From positions 1-64,000 of the forward strand of contig NZ_NVXQ01000027.1 in NCBI RefSeq assembly GCF_002733955.1: DNA of 64,000 bases. The letters run 5' to 3'. The translations under genes were made by a program, and so were the position numbers. The notes beneath the pieces are model-generated. The model did no database searches. It was not told where the DNA came from and saw only the letters and a program-made list of their open reading frames with translations. Positions 24,550 to 33,349 of this stretch are shown here, piece after piece (within the stretch, counting starts at the first letter, position 1; the number at the start of each line of letters is the position of its first letter). This DNA comes from Hoeflea sp. (GTDB lineage Bacteria; Pseudomonadota; Alphaproteobacteria; Rhizobiales; Rhizobiaceae).

Positions 24550-25719
24550 TCAAAGCGGCATCCGGTAGCTGAAGCAGGTGCAGCTCTCGTCGGATTGGAC
24601 GCTGAGTGCGCCGCCATGCGCACGCGCAATTTCGCAGGCGATGAACAGGCCAAGCCCCAAACCTTCACCATGCGGGGTCGAGCCGCGCTGAAACGGCAGG
24701 AACAGCCGTTCCATGACCGATGGCGGAATTGGTTCACCGCCATTTTCGACCTCCAGCACGAATTCTGTCTCGTCGGTGACAGCCTTGACGACAACAGGAT
24801 GGTCTTTCGACCCATGGGTAAGAGCATTGCCCAGAAGGTTGGACAGCATTTGCGCAAAACGGGCGTGGTCAACCACCACATCGCGATTGATATCGATGAT
24901 CGTTTCGAGAACCCGATCAGGTTGCGACATGCGGAATTCCGCGACCACCTCGGTCAGTGTGCTTTCGAGCGATCGGTCGGGATCGAGATTCAGGCTGATG
25001 CCACCGCCCATCCGCGCGCGTGCAAAGTCCATCACGTTATCGACCAGCACTGCCATCCGGGTGATGCTGGTTTTCATCAGCGTGAGGATCGTCGGCGAGC
25101 GGTCTGTCCAGCCGTCACGCAGCAGCTTGTCCACCCCGGCATTGACGCTGGCGATGGGATTGCGCAGATCATGCCCCAGAACCGCGATAAACTGTTCGCG
25201 AAGCTCAGACGTCTGCTGCTCTTTTCGCAACTGTGACGTCGCGTCCTCGAGCTGATCAATGGACTCGATGTGCCAGGCAATCAGTTCGGCAAACAGTTCG
25301 AAAGTGCCGATCACCTGCGGATTGTTGACTTCGGCGGTCTCGGTATGGATTGCACAAAGCGTGCCGAAGAAACGCCCGTCCGGCAAGACGATGGGAACCG
25401 AAATATAGCTCTGCAGCCCGTAGATCCGGGGCGTATGATGGTCGCAATAGGTATTGTCTGCCGCAACATTGTCTATGGCGATGGTTTGGTGATGTTGCCG
25501 GATCTCGTGACACAGGGTTGTTTCGACATCGAGCTCTCCGCCCGCTTCCAGGCCGAAATTGACATTGTCCTGCACCTGGCAGGCAATCCAGCGATCTTCG
25601 GTGACCCGTGCGACTGCCGCAAACCCCATTCCGGTCAATCGGCACACGACATCCAGAATGCGGGGAACAGCTCCAACCTGCTGGACAACTTCGATGTCCC
25701 GCTGAAAATCAATGTTCAC
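24550..25719 (-). CDS. GAF-domain sensor histidine kinase
   Basis: About 389 residues. A GAF domain occupies about residues 20-155 ('FAAVARVTEDRWIACQV', 'SYISVPIVLPDGRFFGTLCAI'). The HisKA dimerisation helix has the phospho-accepting H183 in 'VLGHDLRNPIASVNAG', and the HATPase domain has N-box 'LLGNALTHG' and G-box 'GEGLGLGLFIACEIARAHGG'. There is no transmembrane segment, so it is cytoplasmic. No response regulator is adjacent. The start is uncertain: a GTG at 25719 opens the conserved part, but the ribosome-binding site is weak and the frame stays open to 25920. Confidence 0.82.
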   Translation of the reverse strand: MNIDFQRDIEVVQQVGAVPRILDVVCRLTGMGFAAVARVTEDRWIACQVQDNVNFGLEAGGELDVETTLCHEIRQHHQTIAIDNVAADNTYCDHHTPRIYGLQSYISVPIVLPDGRFFGTLCAIHTETAEVNNPQVIGTFELFAELIAWHIESIDQLEDATSQLRKEQQTSELREQFIAVLGHDLRNPIASVNAGVDKLLRDGWTDRSPTILTLMKTSITRMAVLVDNVMDFARARMGGGISLNLDPDRSLESTLTEVVAEFRMSQPDRVLETIIDINRDVVVDHARFAQMLSNLLGNALTHGSKDHPVVVKAVTDETEFVLEVENGGEPIPPSVMERLFLPFQRGSTPHGEGLGLGLFIACEIARAHGGALSVQSDESCTCFSYRMPL

Positions 25720-25978
25720 AACGCTACGCCTGCTAAAAAATTTGGACGAAACAGTCCCGCCCGAGAGCAAATCATGACACCTGTGAAGTGCTGATGCAAC
25801 TTGAAACCCGGGCCCGTTGAGCCCTCGTCTGCCGCCAACCCGACCCGGGAGCAGTGTTCCAGCGCGCGTTCCTGCCTCAGGAATGCCGCGGCGAACTCGA
25901 TTAATCGCCTGACCACGCAACCCAAGTCCCGCCAGCGCGTTTGTGACCTAGCCAGAATGTTCGGCTGGGGGCGCCTTG

Positions 25979-27787
25979 ATGGTTGAGAATATTTTTGCTG
26001 AATTCACGCGAGACACGCCAGCGGGTCTTTCGGCCCTGATTCTCGGGCTGGTTTTCCTCGGCTTCCTGTTCGAGAAATTGCCGCCCGCCGCTGTGGCCAC
26101 CGCCGGTGCGGCTGCGTTCCTGTTGCTCGGCTATGTCACGACCGAAGAAGTGCTGGAAGTCTTTTCCAACCCGGCGCCGATCACCATCGCGGCGATGTTC
26201 ATCCTGTCTTCGGCCCTGGTCAGCACCGGCGTGCTCGACGCGGCGTCGTCCTATTTTGTCGGATTGTCGGAGCGTCGCGGACCGATCGCCATTGCGCTGC
26301 TGCTGCTTGGCGCCGCACTGGCCTCTGGCCTGATGAACAACACGCCACTTGTGATCGTGCTGATCCCGATCATCTCGAAGATGGCCCAGGCGCTCAAAAT
26401 TGCTTCGAGCAGGGTTCTCATTCCGCTGTCTTACATGGCGATCCTGGGCGGCACGCTGACGCTGATCGGCACCTCGACCAATCTGCTGATCGATGGCGTG
26501 GCGCAGCGCGAGGGTATGGAGCCGATGCGGATGCTCGAACTGCTGCCCTTCGGGCTCGTGGCGCTGGTGGTCGGCGGGCTGACCCTGCTGCTGCTGGGGC
26601 CACGGCTGCTGCCCGCGCATATGGGTTCCGGCGAAGCCATCGACGACAGCGCCACCCAGTTCATGTCCGAGGTCAAGATCCTCGCACCTGCAGGCACGGA
26701 GGCCGAGACCGGCTCGACCGGCAGGCCGTTGTCGGATTTCAGCGCCCTGTCGAAAACCCGGGTGCTGGGTATCCTGCGCGGCACCGAACGGTTGAAACCC
26801 GAACCCGAACTTGAGCTGCACACCAACGATCTGGTCATCTTTCACGCCAATCAGTCAGAACTTCTGACGCTGCGCGACCATCCCAATTACCTGCTGGGTT
26901 ATTTCAAGACCCTGCTCGCTTCCGCCGACCAGTAAAAGGCCGAGAAGGTCGAGGCGGTTTATGCCGGCGATGCGGGCAGCAGTGGCCGCCAATTGCGGGA
27001 TCTCGGCTGGTTCAAGGCCGGCGTCCGGGTGCTTGGCATTGCCCGTCGCAAACACAATCCGGGCCCCGAGCTGTCCGAAGTCCGGCTGCGCGCCGGCGAC
27101 CGGATTTTGCTCGAAGGCAGCCCCGCAGACCTCGCCGATATTCTGCAGTCGGAGAGCTTTGTCGCCGCGAGCGAGCCCAAGCTCAGGCCCTACAAGCGGC
27201 ACCGGGCAGGCCTTGCCGTTCTGACCATGGCGGCGGTCATCATGCTGTCGATCTTCAACGTGGCGCCGATCGTCACCCTGTCGCTGCTGGGAGTGGGCAT
27301 CATCCTGCTCGGCCGTTGCGTCGAAGCGGAAGACGCCTGGAAATCCGTCGACGGCTCGATCCTGGTGCTGATCTTTGCGATGCTCGCCATCGGGCGCGGG
27401 CTCGACAACACCGGAGTTGTGCAAAGCCTTGTCGATGCGGTGACGCCGCTCCTGCAAAACGTCTCGCCCCTGGTCGTCCTGTTTGCCATCTACGCCCTGA
27501 CTTCGGTCCTCACCGAGCTGATCTCCAACAACGCGGTGGCCGTCATCCTGACGCCGATGGCGATTGGACTTGCCGGCTCGCTCGGCATCGATCCCAAGCC
27601 GCTGATCTACGCCATCATGCTCGGCGCCTCGGCTAGTTTCGCCACCCCGATCGGTTACCAGACCAACACGCTGGTCTACGCCGCCGGCAACTACCGCTTT
27701 GCCGATTTTCTCAAACTCGGGCTGGTGATGAACCTGGTGGTCGGCATTGCCAGCTGCCTGGCGATCTGGGCCTTTACCGGGATCTGA
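25979..27787 (+). pseudogene. SLC13-type permease with TrkA-C domains, interrupted by an in-frame TAA
   Basis: One continuous reading frame of about 602 codons encodes a DASS/SLC13-like anion permease: N-terminal membrane block with 'GLMNNTPLVIVLIPI' and 'GTLTLIGTSTNLLIDG', two central TrkA-C-like regulatory segments, and a C-terminal membrane block with 'ELISNNAVAVILTPMA' and 'SASFATPIGYQTNTLVY'. A TAA at 26933-26935 (codon 319) cuts it between the two TrkA-C segments without a frame change. A single C-to-T change from CAA (Gln) would account for it. The downstream half has no good start or ribosome-binding site. The gene may be inactive, or the stop may be a sequencing error. Confidence 0.85.
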
Positions 27788-27804
27788 GAGGGCAGAAACA
27801 GAAA

Positions 27805-27833
27805 ACCCGCGCGGCTGCTTGGCCCGCGCGGGT
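27805..27833 (-). terminator. Terminator between the permease and rhodanese genes
   Basis: A 10-base-pair GC-rich stem (ACCCGCGCGG at 27805-27814 with 27824-27833) and 9-base loop. On the minus strand it is followed by TTTCTGTTTCTG. It serves the rhodanese transcript and may also stop the convergent permease transcript. Confidence 0.75.
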
Positions 27834-27865
27834 CAGAGTAATCGATTGGTCGTGGCAAATGCGGG

Positions 27866-28249
27866 TTAACCCGTCTTCTTCATCTGCTTTGGCGCACCGG
27901 TGGCCATATCGGTGCCGGTGTAGCTGAGCCCGGCCTCCTTCCAGCCGCCGAAGCCGCCTTCCATGTGGGCGACGCGGTCGTGACCAGCCGCGAGATATTT
28001 CTCGGCGACCTTCTTCGAGCGTGCTCCCGAGCCGCAATGGAACACGATGCGCTTGTCGGTCTGTCCCGGCATGTGCGTCGGCTGAAATGCCTGCATCGGC
28101 GCCAGCAGCGCCCCTTCGATGCGCTCGAAGCTGTATTCCTGCGGCGTGCGCACGTCGATCAGCACGATTTCGTCACGCGCGAAAGCGTCAGCCGCCTCCT
28201 GCGCAGTCCAGGTTTCAAGCGTGCCATTGGCCAGTGGTTCGGTTTTCAT
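27866..28249 (-). CDS. Rhodanese-domain sulfurtransferase
   Basis: A 127-residue single-domain rhodanese. The catalytic loop is 'VFHCGSGARSKK' with the persulfide-carrying cysteine, and the N-terminal 'IVLIDVRTPQEYSFERIEGALLAPM' is the usual CH2-type start. It begins inside the last 4 bases of the metallo-beta-lactamase gene, so the two are translationally coupled. Together they form a persulfide/sulfide-handling pair: the dioxygenase makes sulfite from persulfide and the rhodanese moves sulfane sulfur. Confidence 0.9.
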   Translation of the reverse strand: MKTEPLANGTLETWTAQEAADAFARDEIVLIDVRTPQEYSFERIEGALLAPMQAFQPTHMPGQTDKRIVFHCGSGARSKKVAEKYLAAGHDRVAHMEGGFGGWKEAGLSYTGTDMATGAPKQMKKTG

Positions 28250-29160
28250 GAGGTCTCTTTCTCAAATCGGTTAAGTGGAATTTTCAGATAGCTCTCGCCA
28301 TCGCTTTCAGGCTCGGGCGGACGCCCTGCCCTCAGATTCATCTGCAGCACGTGCAGCATCCGATCCGGCAGCGCCAGGGTCCGGTCGCGATCTTCACGCA
28401 GGCTTATATAGGCATCTTTAGATGTACCGCCAGCAAGATGCTTGTTTTCGCGCCGCTGCTCGGCTGCGGTGGACTCCCAAGCTGGATCTTCCCGCTCGTC
28501 GGTGCCGTAATCATGGCCGATGAACAGCCGCGTCTCGTCGCCAAGCGACAGGATCTCTTGCAGGCTGTCATAGAGTTCGCCGGCCGAACCACCCGGGAAA
28601 TCCGCGCGTGAGGTTCCCACATCCGGCTGCATGAAGGTGTCATTGACGAAGGCCGCATCCGACCCCACCACATAGGTAATGGAGCCCAGTGTATGGCCCG
28701 GCGTCAGCATCACCCGCACCGGCAGCGAACCAATCTTGAACTCGTCGCCATCGGCGAAAAGCCGGTCGAAATCCTTTTCGGGCGCAAAGGCTTCGGGCAA
28801 GTGGTAGAGGTCGCGCCACAGCTCTGCAATTTCGCCTACCTTCTCGCCAATCGCATTGGGCGCTCCGAGCTGCTGTTTCAGCCATGATGACGCCATCAGA
28901 TGATCGGCATGCGGATGGGTATCGAGGATCCACTCGATCTCGATGTTGTGCTTTTGCGCGAATTGCAGGATCTCTTCCGCACCGCTGGTGTCCGTGGTCG
29001 CCTGCGCCGGGTCAAAGCCCATCACAACGTCGATCAATGCCCCCTTCCCGGTATCCGGATCGGACATCAGGTACTGGATGCTGCCGGTGTCCTCGTCGTA
29101 AAAGCCGGTGACATCCGGCGAACCGGGCCCGCGCGACGGGCTTGTCTTGTGCAAGGTCAT
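28246..29160 (-). CDS. Persulfide dioxygenase-like metallo-beta-lactamase-fold protein
   Basis: A 304-residue MBL-fold protein. The metal motif is 'DTHPHADHL' (HxHxDH), followed by 'LTPGHTLGSITYV' and 'IGHDYG', the arrangement of ETHE1/Blh persulfide dioxygenases. Family members oxidise glutathione persulfide to sulfite. The start at 29160 follows a strong AAAGGAGGAAGC site. The fused or adjacent rhodanese is a typical partner. Rhizobial homologues are usually controlled by BigR, but no bigR gene lies next to this pair. Confidence 0.88.
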   Translation of the reverse strand: MTLHKTSPSRGPGSPDVTGFYDEDTGSIQYLMSDPDTGKGALIDVVMGFDPAQATTDTSGAEEILQFAQKHNIEIEWILDTHPHADHLMASSWLKQQLGAPNAIGEKVGEIAELWRDLYHLPEAFAPEKDFDRLFADGDEFKIGSLPVRVMLTPGHTLGSITYVVGSDAAFVNDTFMQPDVGTSRADFPGGSAGELYDSLQEILSLGDETRLFIGHDYGTDEREDPAWESTAAEQRRENKHLAGGTSKDAYISLREDRDRTLALPDRMLHVLQMNLRAGRPPEPESDGESYLKIPLNRFEKETS

Positions 29161-29249
29161 GCTTCCTCCTTTCATATCTCGTTTTCTAAATGTTTGAGCT
29201 GAGAGAAGGTTCCGCCTTGCAGGCATAACGCTGGTTATTGCCGCTCCCG

Positions 29250-30215
29250 TCAGTCCCGATGCGGGTGGCCGTGATCGTGATGATCGTGCTCTGATCCACC
29301 CTCGTCAGCGTCGCCGATTGCATCGGCTCCGATGCAGGCATGCAGCGCGCATTCGATCTCCAGCGTCGTGTGGCCAAGCCCGAAATCCTGTTTCAGGACC
29401 GTCTTCACGGCCTGCTTGATCGCATCGGCATCGCCCCAGCGGCCGGCATCGATGACAAGATGCGCGTCCAGCGCCGCCTCGTGCTCCTGCATCTGCCACA
29501 CATGCAGATGGTGCACCCCGGTGACACCGTCGGTGGCTTCGATGGTCCTGAGGACTTCCCCCGCATGCAGCTCCGGCGGGCTGCCCAGCATCAGGATACG
29601 AATGACGCCGCCAATCTCGGAAAACGACATCCACAGGATGTAGCCGGCGATCGCAAGCGTCACCAGCGGATCAACGATGTGCCAGTCGAACAGGATGATC
29701 AGGGTGCCGGCAAAGATGACCGCCACCGAGCCGAGCGCATCGGCGACATTGTGCAGGAACGCGGCGCGAATGTTCACGCTGTCTTTCGACAGCGACCAGG
29801 TCAGCAAGGCAGTCACCAGATCGACCACCAGTGCAAGGCCGGCGATGATGACCACAAGCCAGCCATCAACGCCCGAGGGTTCGATGAAGCGCATCACCGC
29901 CTCGTAGATCAGATACAGTCCGATAACGATCAGCGTGGTGTAGTTGATAAGTGCTGCCACCACCTCGGCCCGGCCATAGCCGAAGGTCATGTTTTCGTCA
30001 GCCGGACGACGGGAGATCTTGCGGGCGAAAAAGGCAATCACCAGCGACAGCGCATCGGAGAGATTGTGCACAGCATCGGCAATCATCGCCAAGCTGCCCG
30101 AAAGGATGCCGCCGATGATCTGCGCAACCGTCAGCCCGAGATTGACGATCACCGCCCAGAGCACGCGGGCGTCGCCGGCATCCGGGTCTACGTGGTGATG
30201 ATGATGGCCTGCCAT
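29250..30215 (-). CDS. Cation diffusion facilitator (metal efflux)
   Basis: A 321-residue CDF transporter that exports divalent metal (Zn, Co, Cd or Ni) in exchange for protons. Six membrane helices are visible, with the metal-site motifs 'MIADAVHNLSDA' (HxxxD in TM2) and 'FLHNVADALGSV' (HxxxD in TM5). The N-terminus (MAGHHHHHVD) and C-terminus (EHDHHDHGHPHRD) are His-rich, as in DmeF/ZitB-type exporters. A CDF cytoplasmic domain covers about residues 205-295. It is expressed from a promoter with a MerR-type 19-base spacer. Confidence 0.92.
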   Translation of the reverse strand: MAGHHHHHVDPDAGDARVLWAVIVNLGLTVAQIIGGILSGSLAMIADAVHNLSDALSLVIAFFARKISRRPADENMTFGYGRAEVVAALINYTTLIVIGLYLIYEAVMRFIEPSGVDGWLVVIIAGLALVVDLVTALLTWSLSKDSVNIRAAFLHNVADALGSVAVIFAGTLIILFDWHIVDPLVTLAIAGYILWMSFSEIGGVIRILMLGSPPELHAGEVLRTIEATDGVTGVHHLHVWQMQEHEAALDAHLVIDAGRWGDADAIKQAVKTVLKQDFGLGHTTLEIECALHACIGADAIGDADEGGSEHDHHDHGHPHRD

Positions 30216-30253
30216 GATTGCTGTCCTCGGGTCCGGGATGTCCTACCGCTGAC

Positions 30254-30284
30254 TGTGTAATCCCTCCAGCGGCTAGAGGTACAA
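30254..30284 (-). promoter_or_regulatory. MerR-type promoter with operator dyad for the CDF gene
   Basis: Read on the minus strand, a -35 element TTGTAC (30279-30284) and a -10-like TACACA (30254-30259) are separated by exactly 19 bases. The dyad CCTCTAGC-C-GCTGGAGG (30263-30279) fills the spacer, 7 of 8 arm positions pairing. An overlong spacer holding such a dyad is the hallmark of metal-responsive MerR regulators (CueR, ZntR, CadR). The start codon is about 39 bases downstream of the -10. Confidence 0.75.
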
Positions 30285-30410
30285 GCGAAAAGACCGTTTC
30301 CGGTCCAGCCCCTGGAAACACTGTGTCGCCACGAATTTGTTTTGTGCCAGGCCGATGCCCACCTATGACGGCCGAAACCTTATGAAGGATACCGGCAAAG
30401 GACGCCAGAC

Positions 30411-31166
30411 GTGAGCAGTTTCAACTATCCGGCATTTCCAACCGCGCATGGCTACATGTCCGAAAAGATCCAGCAGGATTACATTGCCTTTGCTGTCAGC
30501 AACCGGTTGCTGCCGACCGACGCGCACCGGATCGCCGAGATCGTCTCGCTCGATGCCTCCAATGACATAGCCAAGCCGATCCAGTTCTGGCAGTTGTTTT
30601 CCGTGCTTGGCGCCGAGCGGATCGTCAGGATCGTCGAGGATTTCTACAGACGCGTGTTTGCCGATGAGGAATGGTTTGTCTCGGTGTTTGCCCGCGTCGG
30701 CGGCGTTCGTCACCACATCAACACCCAGGCCTCGATGTGGGTCGATGTGATGGGTGGCGGACCCTATTACCACGGCGCCGATTTCCGGCTCAATTTCCAC
30801 CACACCCACAACGCCATCCAGCTGATGACCGAACGCGGCGCCGAGCGCTGGACCAGGCTCATGCTGGACACGCTGGAAGACTCGGCACAACATATGACCG
30901 ATGATCCGCGGGTTCGCCCGGCACTCAACACCTTTCTGAGTTTTTTCATGGAGAAGTACGCCCGGGAATTCGGTTTTGAAAACAACAGCGTGTTCGGAGA
31001 ACTCAATCCACCGGTCAGGCGCAAGATCAACTTCATGAAGATGAGCAGCGATGCGATTGAGGCCATGACAGAGCAAGAGCTTCGCGAAGCGCTGGCCGAG
31101 CATGGTGTCGACGTCTCGCTCTATCCTGGCAAGGCAGATCTTGTGAACAAGGCACAGATGCTGTGA
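30411..31166 (+). CDS. Truncated-hemoglobin-like globin with a SAP-like C-terminal motif
   Basis: A 251-residue protein. Residues about 57-160 look like a group II/III truncated globin ('FWQLFSVLGAERIVRIVEDFYRRVFADEEW'); a candidate proximal histidine is H131 in 'LNFHHTHNAIQLM', and Trp 147 lies near the end of the fold. Globins of this class bind oxygen or nitric oxide. Residues about 217-250 ('EAMTEQELREALAEHGVDV' then 'YPGKADLVNKAQML') match the helix-turn-helix pattern of SAP domains, usually nucleic-acid-binding. The gene is far longer than a normal truncated globin. It converges on the lacI gene. The globin call is fairly good; the SAP call is tentative. Confidence 0.7.
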   Translation: MSSFNYPAFPTAHGYMSEKIQQDYIAFAVSNRLLPTDAHRIAEIVSLDASNDIAKPIQFWQLFSVLGAERIVRIVEDFYRRVFADEEWFVSVFARVGGVRHHINTQASMWVDVMGGGPYYHGADFRLNFHHTHNAIQLMTERGAERWTRLMLDTLEDSAQHMTDDPRVRPALNTFLSFFMEKYAREFGFENNSVFGELNPPVRRKINFMKMSSDAIEAMTEQELREALAEHGVDVSLYPGKADLVNKAQML

Positions 31167-31190
31167 TCCATGGCCCAGGCAGGGCCGACG

Positions 31191-32189
31191 TCAGCGGACC
31201 GGCCGCAATGTCCCCCGTTCGATCACCCGGCACGGAAACAGCCGTGCTTCGGGATAGCGGTCCGGGTCTTCCAGCATTGAGGCAATCAGCTCGATCGAGG
31301 AATCGATGATCTGGCTGATCGGCTGGCGGATGGTGGTCAGGTTGATGTTTTCCCAGCCGGCCATTTCCATGTCATTGAGCCCGATCAGGCCGATGTCATC
31401 GGGCACCTTCAGGCCACTTTCGGTGACCGCACTCAAAGCCCCGATCGACAACACGTCATCACCGCAGAAATAGGCTTGAGCCGGACGGTCCTCGAGACGC
31501 TTGAGCATCTCCGCCCGCCCCGCGTTGAAGGAATAGGCCTCGGCGAAACTGTGCCGGACAGAAATCTCCGGGTGGCGCTGCAGCTCCTCGACAAAGCCGC
31601 GGAAACGGTCCTGGGTCGAAGTCGCGCTTTCCGGGCCACCGAGAAATGCCACATCGCGGTAGCCGCGGCGCACGAGTTCCCGCGCCGCCATCCGCCCGCA
31701 CTCCACATTGTCAATGCCGACCACGTGCACGTCCGGGGAACTGGCGTAACGGCCGAAGCTGTTGACCACCGGCACGCCGGCGTCGCGAAACGACTTGGCA
31801 AAATCCGGCGGCAGCGTCGACGACGCCACCACCACGCCATCGACCGAGTATTGCCTGAGCATGCGGATAGAGTGCGCCGGATCGGTTTCATCCGACAGAT
31901 TGACCAGCAGCGGCCGCAATCCGCGGTCCTGCAGGCCGCGGGTGAACAGGTCGAACACTTCCAGAAAGATCGGGTTGTGGAAGTTGTTCGACACCAGCCC
32001 GATCAGCTTGGTTCGCCCGGTGGTCAGGCTCGAGGCCAGGGCGTTGGGACTGTAACCGAGTTCATCGGCCGCCTTTTCCACTTTTCTGCGCATCTTCGGC
32101 GACACCGATGCACCGTCGGTAAAGGTGCGCGACACGGCTGCGCGAGACACCCCTGCCCGTTCGGCGACATCCTTCAGCGTGGGCGGCAT
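31191..32189 (-). CDS. LacI-family transcriptional regulator of the sugar/inositol regulon
   Basis: A 332-residue LacI regulator: N-terminal HTH and hinge 'TLKDVAERAGVSRAAVSRTFTDGASVSPKMRRKVEKAADELGYSPNALA', then a periplasmic-binding-protein-like effector domain ('LIGLVSNNFHNPIF', 'GRMAARELVRRGYRDVAFLGGP'). It diverges from a sugar ABC transporter with a 24-base palindrome between them, and an identical core sequence lies at the iol cluster. I infer that it represses both and is released by an inositol-type ligand. Confidence 0.92.
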   Translation of the reverse strand: MPPTLKDVAERAGVSRAAVSRTFTDGASVSPKMRRKVEKAADELGYSPNALASSLTTGRTKLIGLVSNNFHNPIFLEVFDLFTRGLQDRGLRPLLVNLSDETDPAHSIRMLRQYSVDGVVVASSTLPPDFAKSFRDAGVPVVNSFGRYASSPDVHVVGIDNVECGRMAARELVRRGYRDVAFLGGPESATSTQDRFRGFVEELQRHPEISVRHSFAEAYSFNAGRAEMLKRLEDRPAQAYFCGDDVLSIGALSAVTESGLKVPDDIGLIGLNDMEMAGWENINLTTIRQPISQIIDSSIELIASMLEDPDRYPEARLFPCRVIERGTLRPVR

Positions 32190-32271
32190 TGATCAACGTC
32201 TCCTGTTCATCCGGTTCGGATCGCCAGCATTAGTGCCCAGAAAAGCGTGCGAAAGCAAGATTTTCGGATTC

Positions 32272-32295
32272 AATTTTGCAACCGGTTGCAAAATT
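32272..32295. promoter_or_regulatory. LacI-family operator upstream of the sugar ABC transporter
   Basis: A perfect 24-base palindrome with core TTTGCAACCGGTTGCAAA (32275-32292), extended by matching A/T bases on both sides. It lies 82 bases from the lacI start and 91 bases from the binding-protein start. The core is identical to the operator at 21061-21078. Confidence 0.9.
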
Positions 32296-32386
32296 CATTG
32301 AATCGTGGTTTCTTAACCATCGAGAGACGGTGGCAGGAGGAATTCCACCGTCCTTTCGAAACTCAACACTCTGGGAGGAGATACAG

Positions 32387-33334
32387 ATGTCATTGACCAA
32401 GAAGCTCGCATTGGCCGTTGCGGTGATCGCAGCACCGGTACTGGGCGCCACCACCGCATCCGCCGAAGGCGAACGTTACGTCCTCGTCAGCCACGCACCC
32501 GACAGCGACAGCTGGTGGAACACCGTCAAGAACGGAATTGCGCTGGCCGGCCAGCAGATGGATGTCGAAGTCGAGTACCGCAATCCGCCCACCGGCGATC
32601 TCGCCGACATGGCCCGCATCATCGAGCAGGCCGCAGCCTCGGGCCCGAACGGCATCATCACCACGCTCGCCGATTATGACGTGTTGTCCGGACCGATCCG
32701 CGCCGCCGTCGATTCAGGTGTCGACGTGATCATCATGAACTCCGGCACCCCCGACCAGGCCCGCGAAGTCGGCGCCCTGATGTATGTCGGCCAGCCTGAA
32801 TATGACGCAGGTTACGCAGCCGGCCTGCGCGCCAAGGGCGACGGCGTCGGTTCGTTCCTCTGCGTCAACCATTACATCTCCTCGCCCTCGTCCACCGAGC
32901 GCTGCCAGGGCTTTGCCGATGGGCTGGGCGTGGAGCTTGGCAACCAGATGATCGATGCCGGTCAGGATCCGGCTGAAATCAAGAACCGGGTTCTCGCCTA
33001 CCTCAATTCCAATCCCGACACCGATGCGGTGCTCACACTTGGACCGACCAGCGCAGACCCGACCCTGCTGGCACTCGATGAAAACGGCATGGCCGGCGAC
33101 ATCTATTTTGGCACCTTCGATCTCGGCGCCAACATCGTCGAGGGCATCAAGGCCGGAACCATCAACTGGGGCATCGACCAGCAGCCCTTCCTGCAGGCCT
33201 ATCTGCCGGTGGTGGTCATGACCAACTATCACCGCTACGGCGTTCTGCCGGGCAACAACATCAACTCCGGCCCCGGCTTCGTCACCGTCGATGCTCTGGA
33301 AATGGTTGAAAAATACGCCGGCGAATACCGGTAG
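32387..33334 (+). CDS. Sugar-type ABC transporter substrate-binding protein
   Basis: A 315-residue periplasmic binding protein of the RbsB/FrcB (peripla_BP_4) family. A signal peptide ('MSLTKKLALAVAVIAAPVLGATTASA') ends after residue 26. The binding fold has 'SHAPDSDSWWNTVKNGI' and 'VIIMNSGTPDQAREVGALMYVGQPEYDAGYAAG', which align with ribose/fructose/inositol-type binders. A GGGAGGAG site precedes the ATG. A strong terminator hairpin separates it from the permease gene, consistent with excess binding protein. The ligand is probably inositol or a related polyol, judged only by the shared LacI operator. Confidence 0.9.
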   Translation: MSLTKKLALAVAVIAAPVLGATTASAEGERYVLVSHAPDSDSWWNTVKNGIALAGQQMDVEVEYRNPPTGDLADMARIIEQAAASGPNGIITTLADYDVLSGPIRAAVDSGVDVIIMNSGTPDQAREVGALMYVGQPEYDAGYAAGLRAKGDGVGSFLCVNHYISSPSSTERCQGFADGLGVELGNQMIDAGQDPAEIKNRVLAYLNSNPDTDAVLTLGPTSADPTLLALDENGMAGDIYFGTFDLGANIVEGIKAGTINWGIDQQPFLQAYLPVVVMTNYHRYGVLPGNNINSGPGFVTVDALEMVEKYAGEYR

Positions 33335-33349
33335 GGTTTCCTCCCAACT

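Noticed and set aside
29340..30260. A 306-residue open frame antisense to the CDF gene
   Set aside because: It lies opposite the conserved transporter and reads through its MerR-type promoter.
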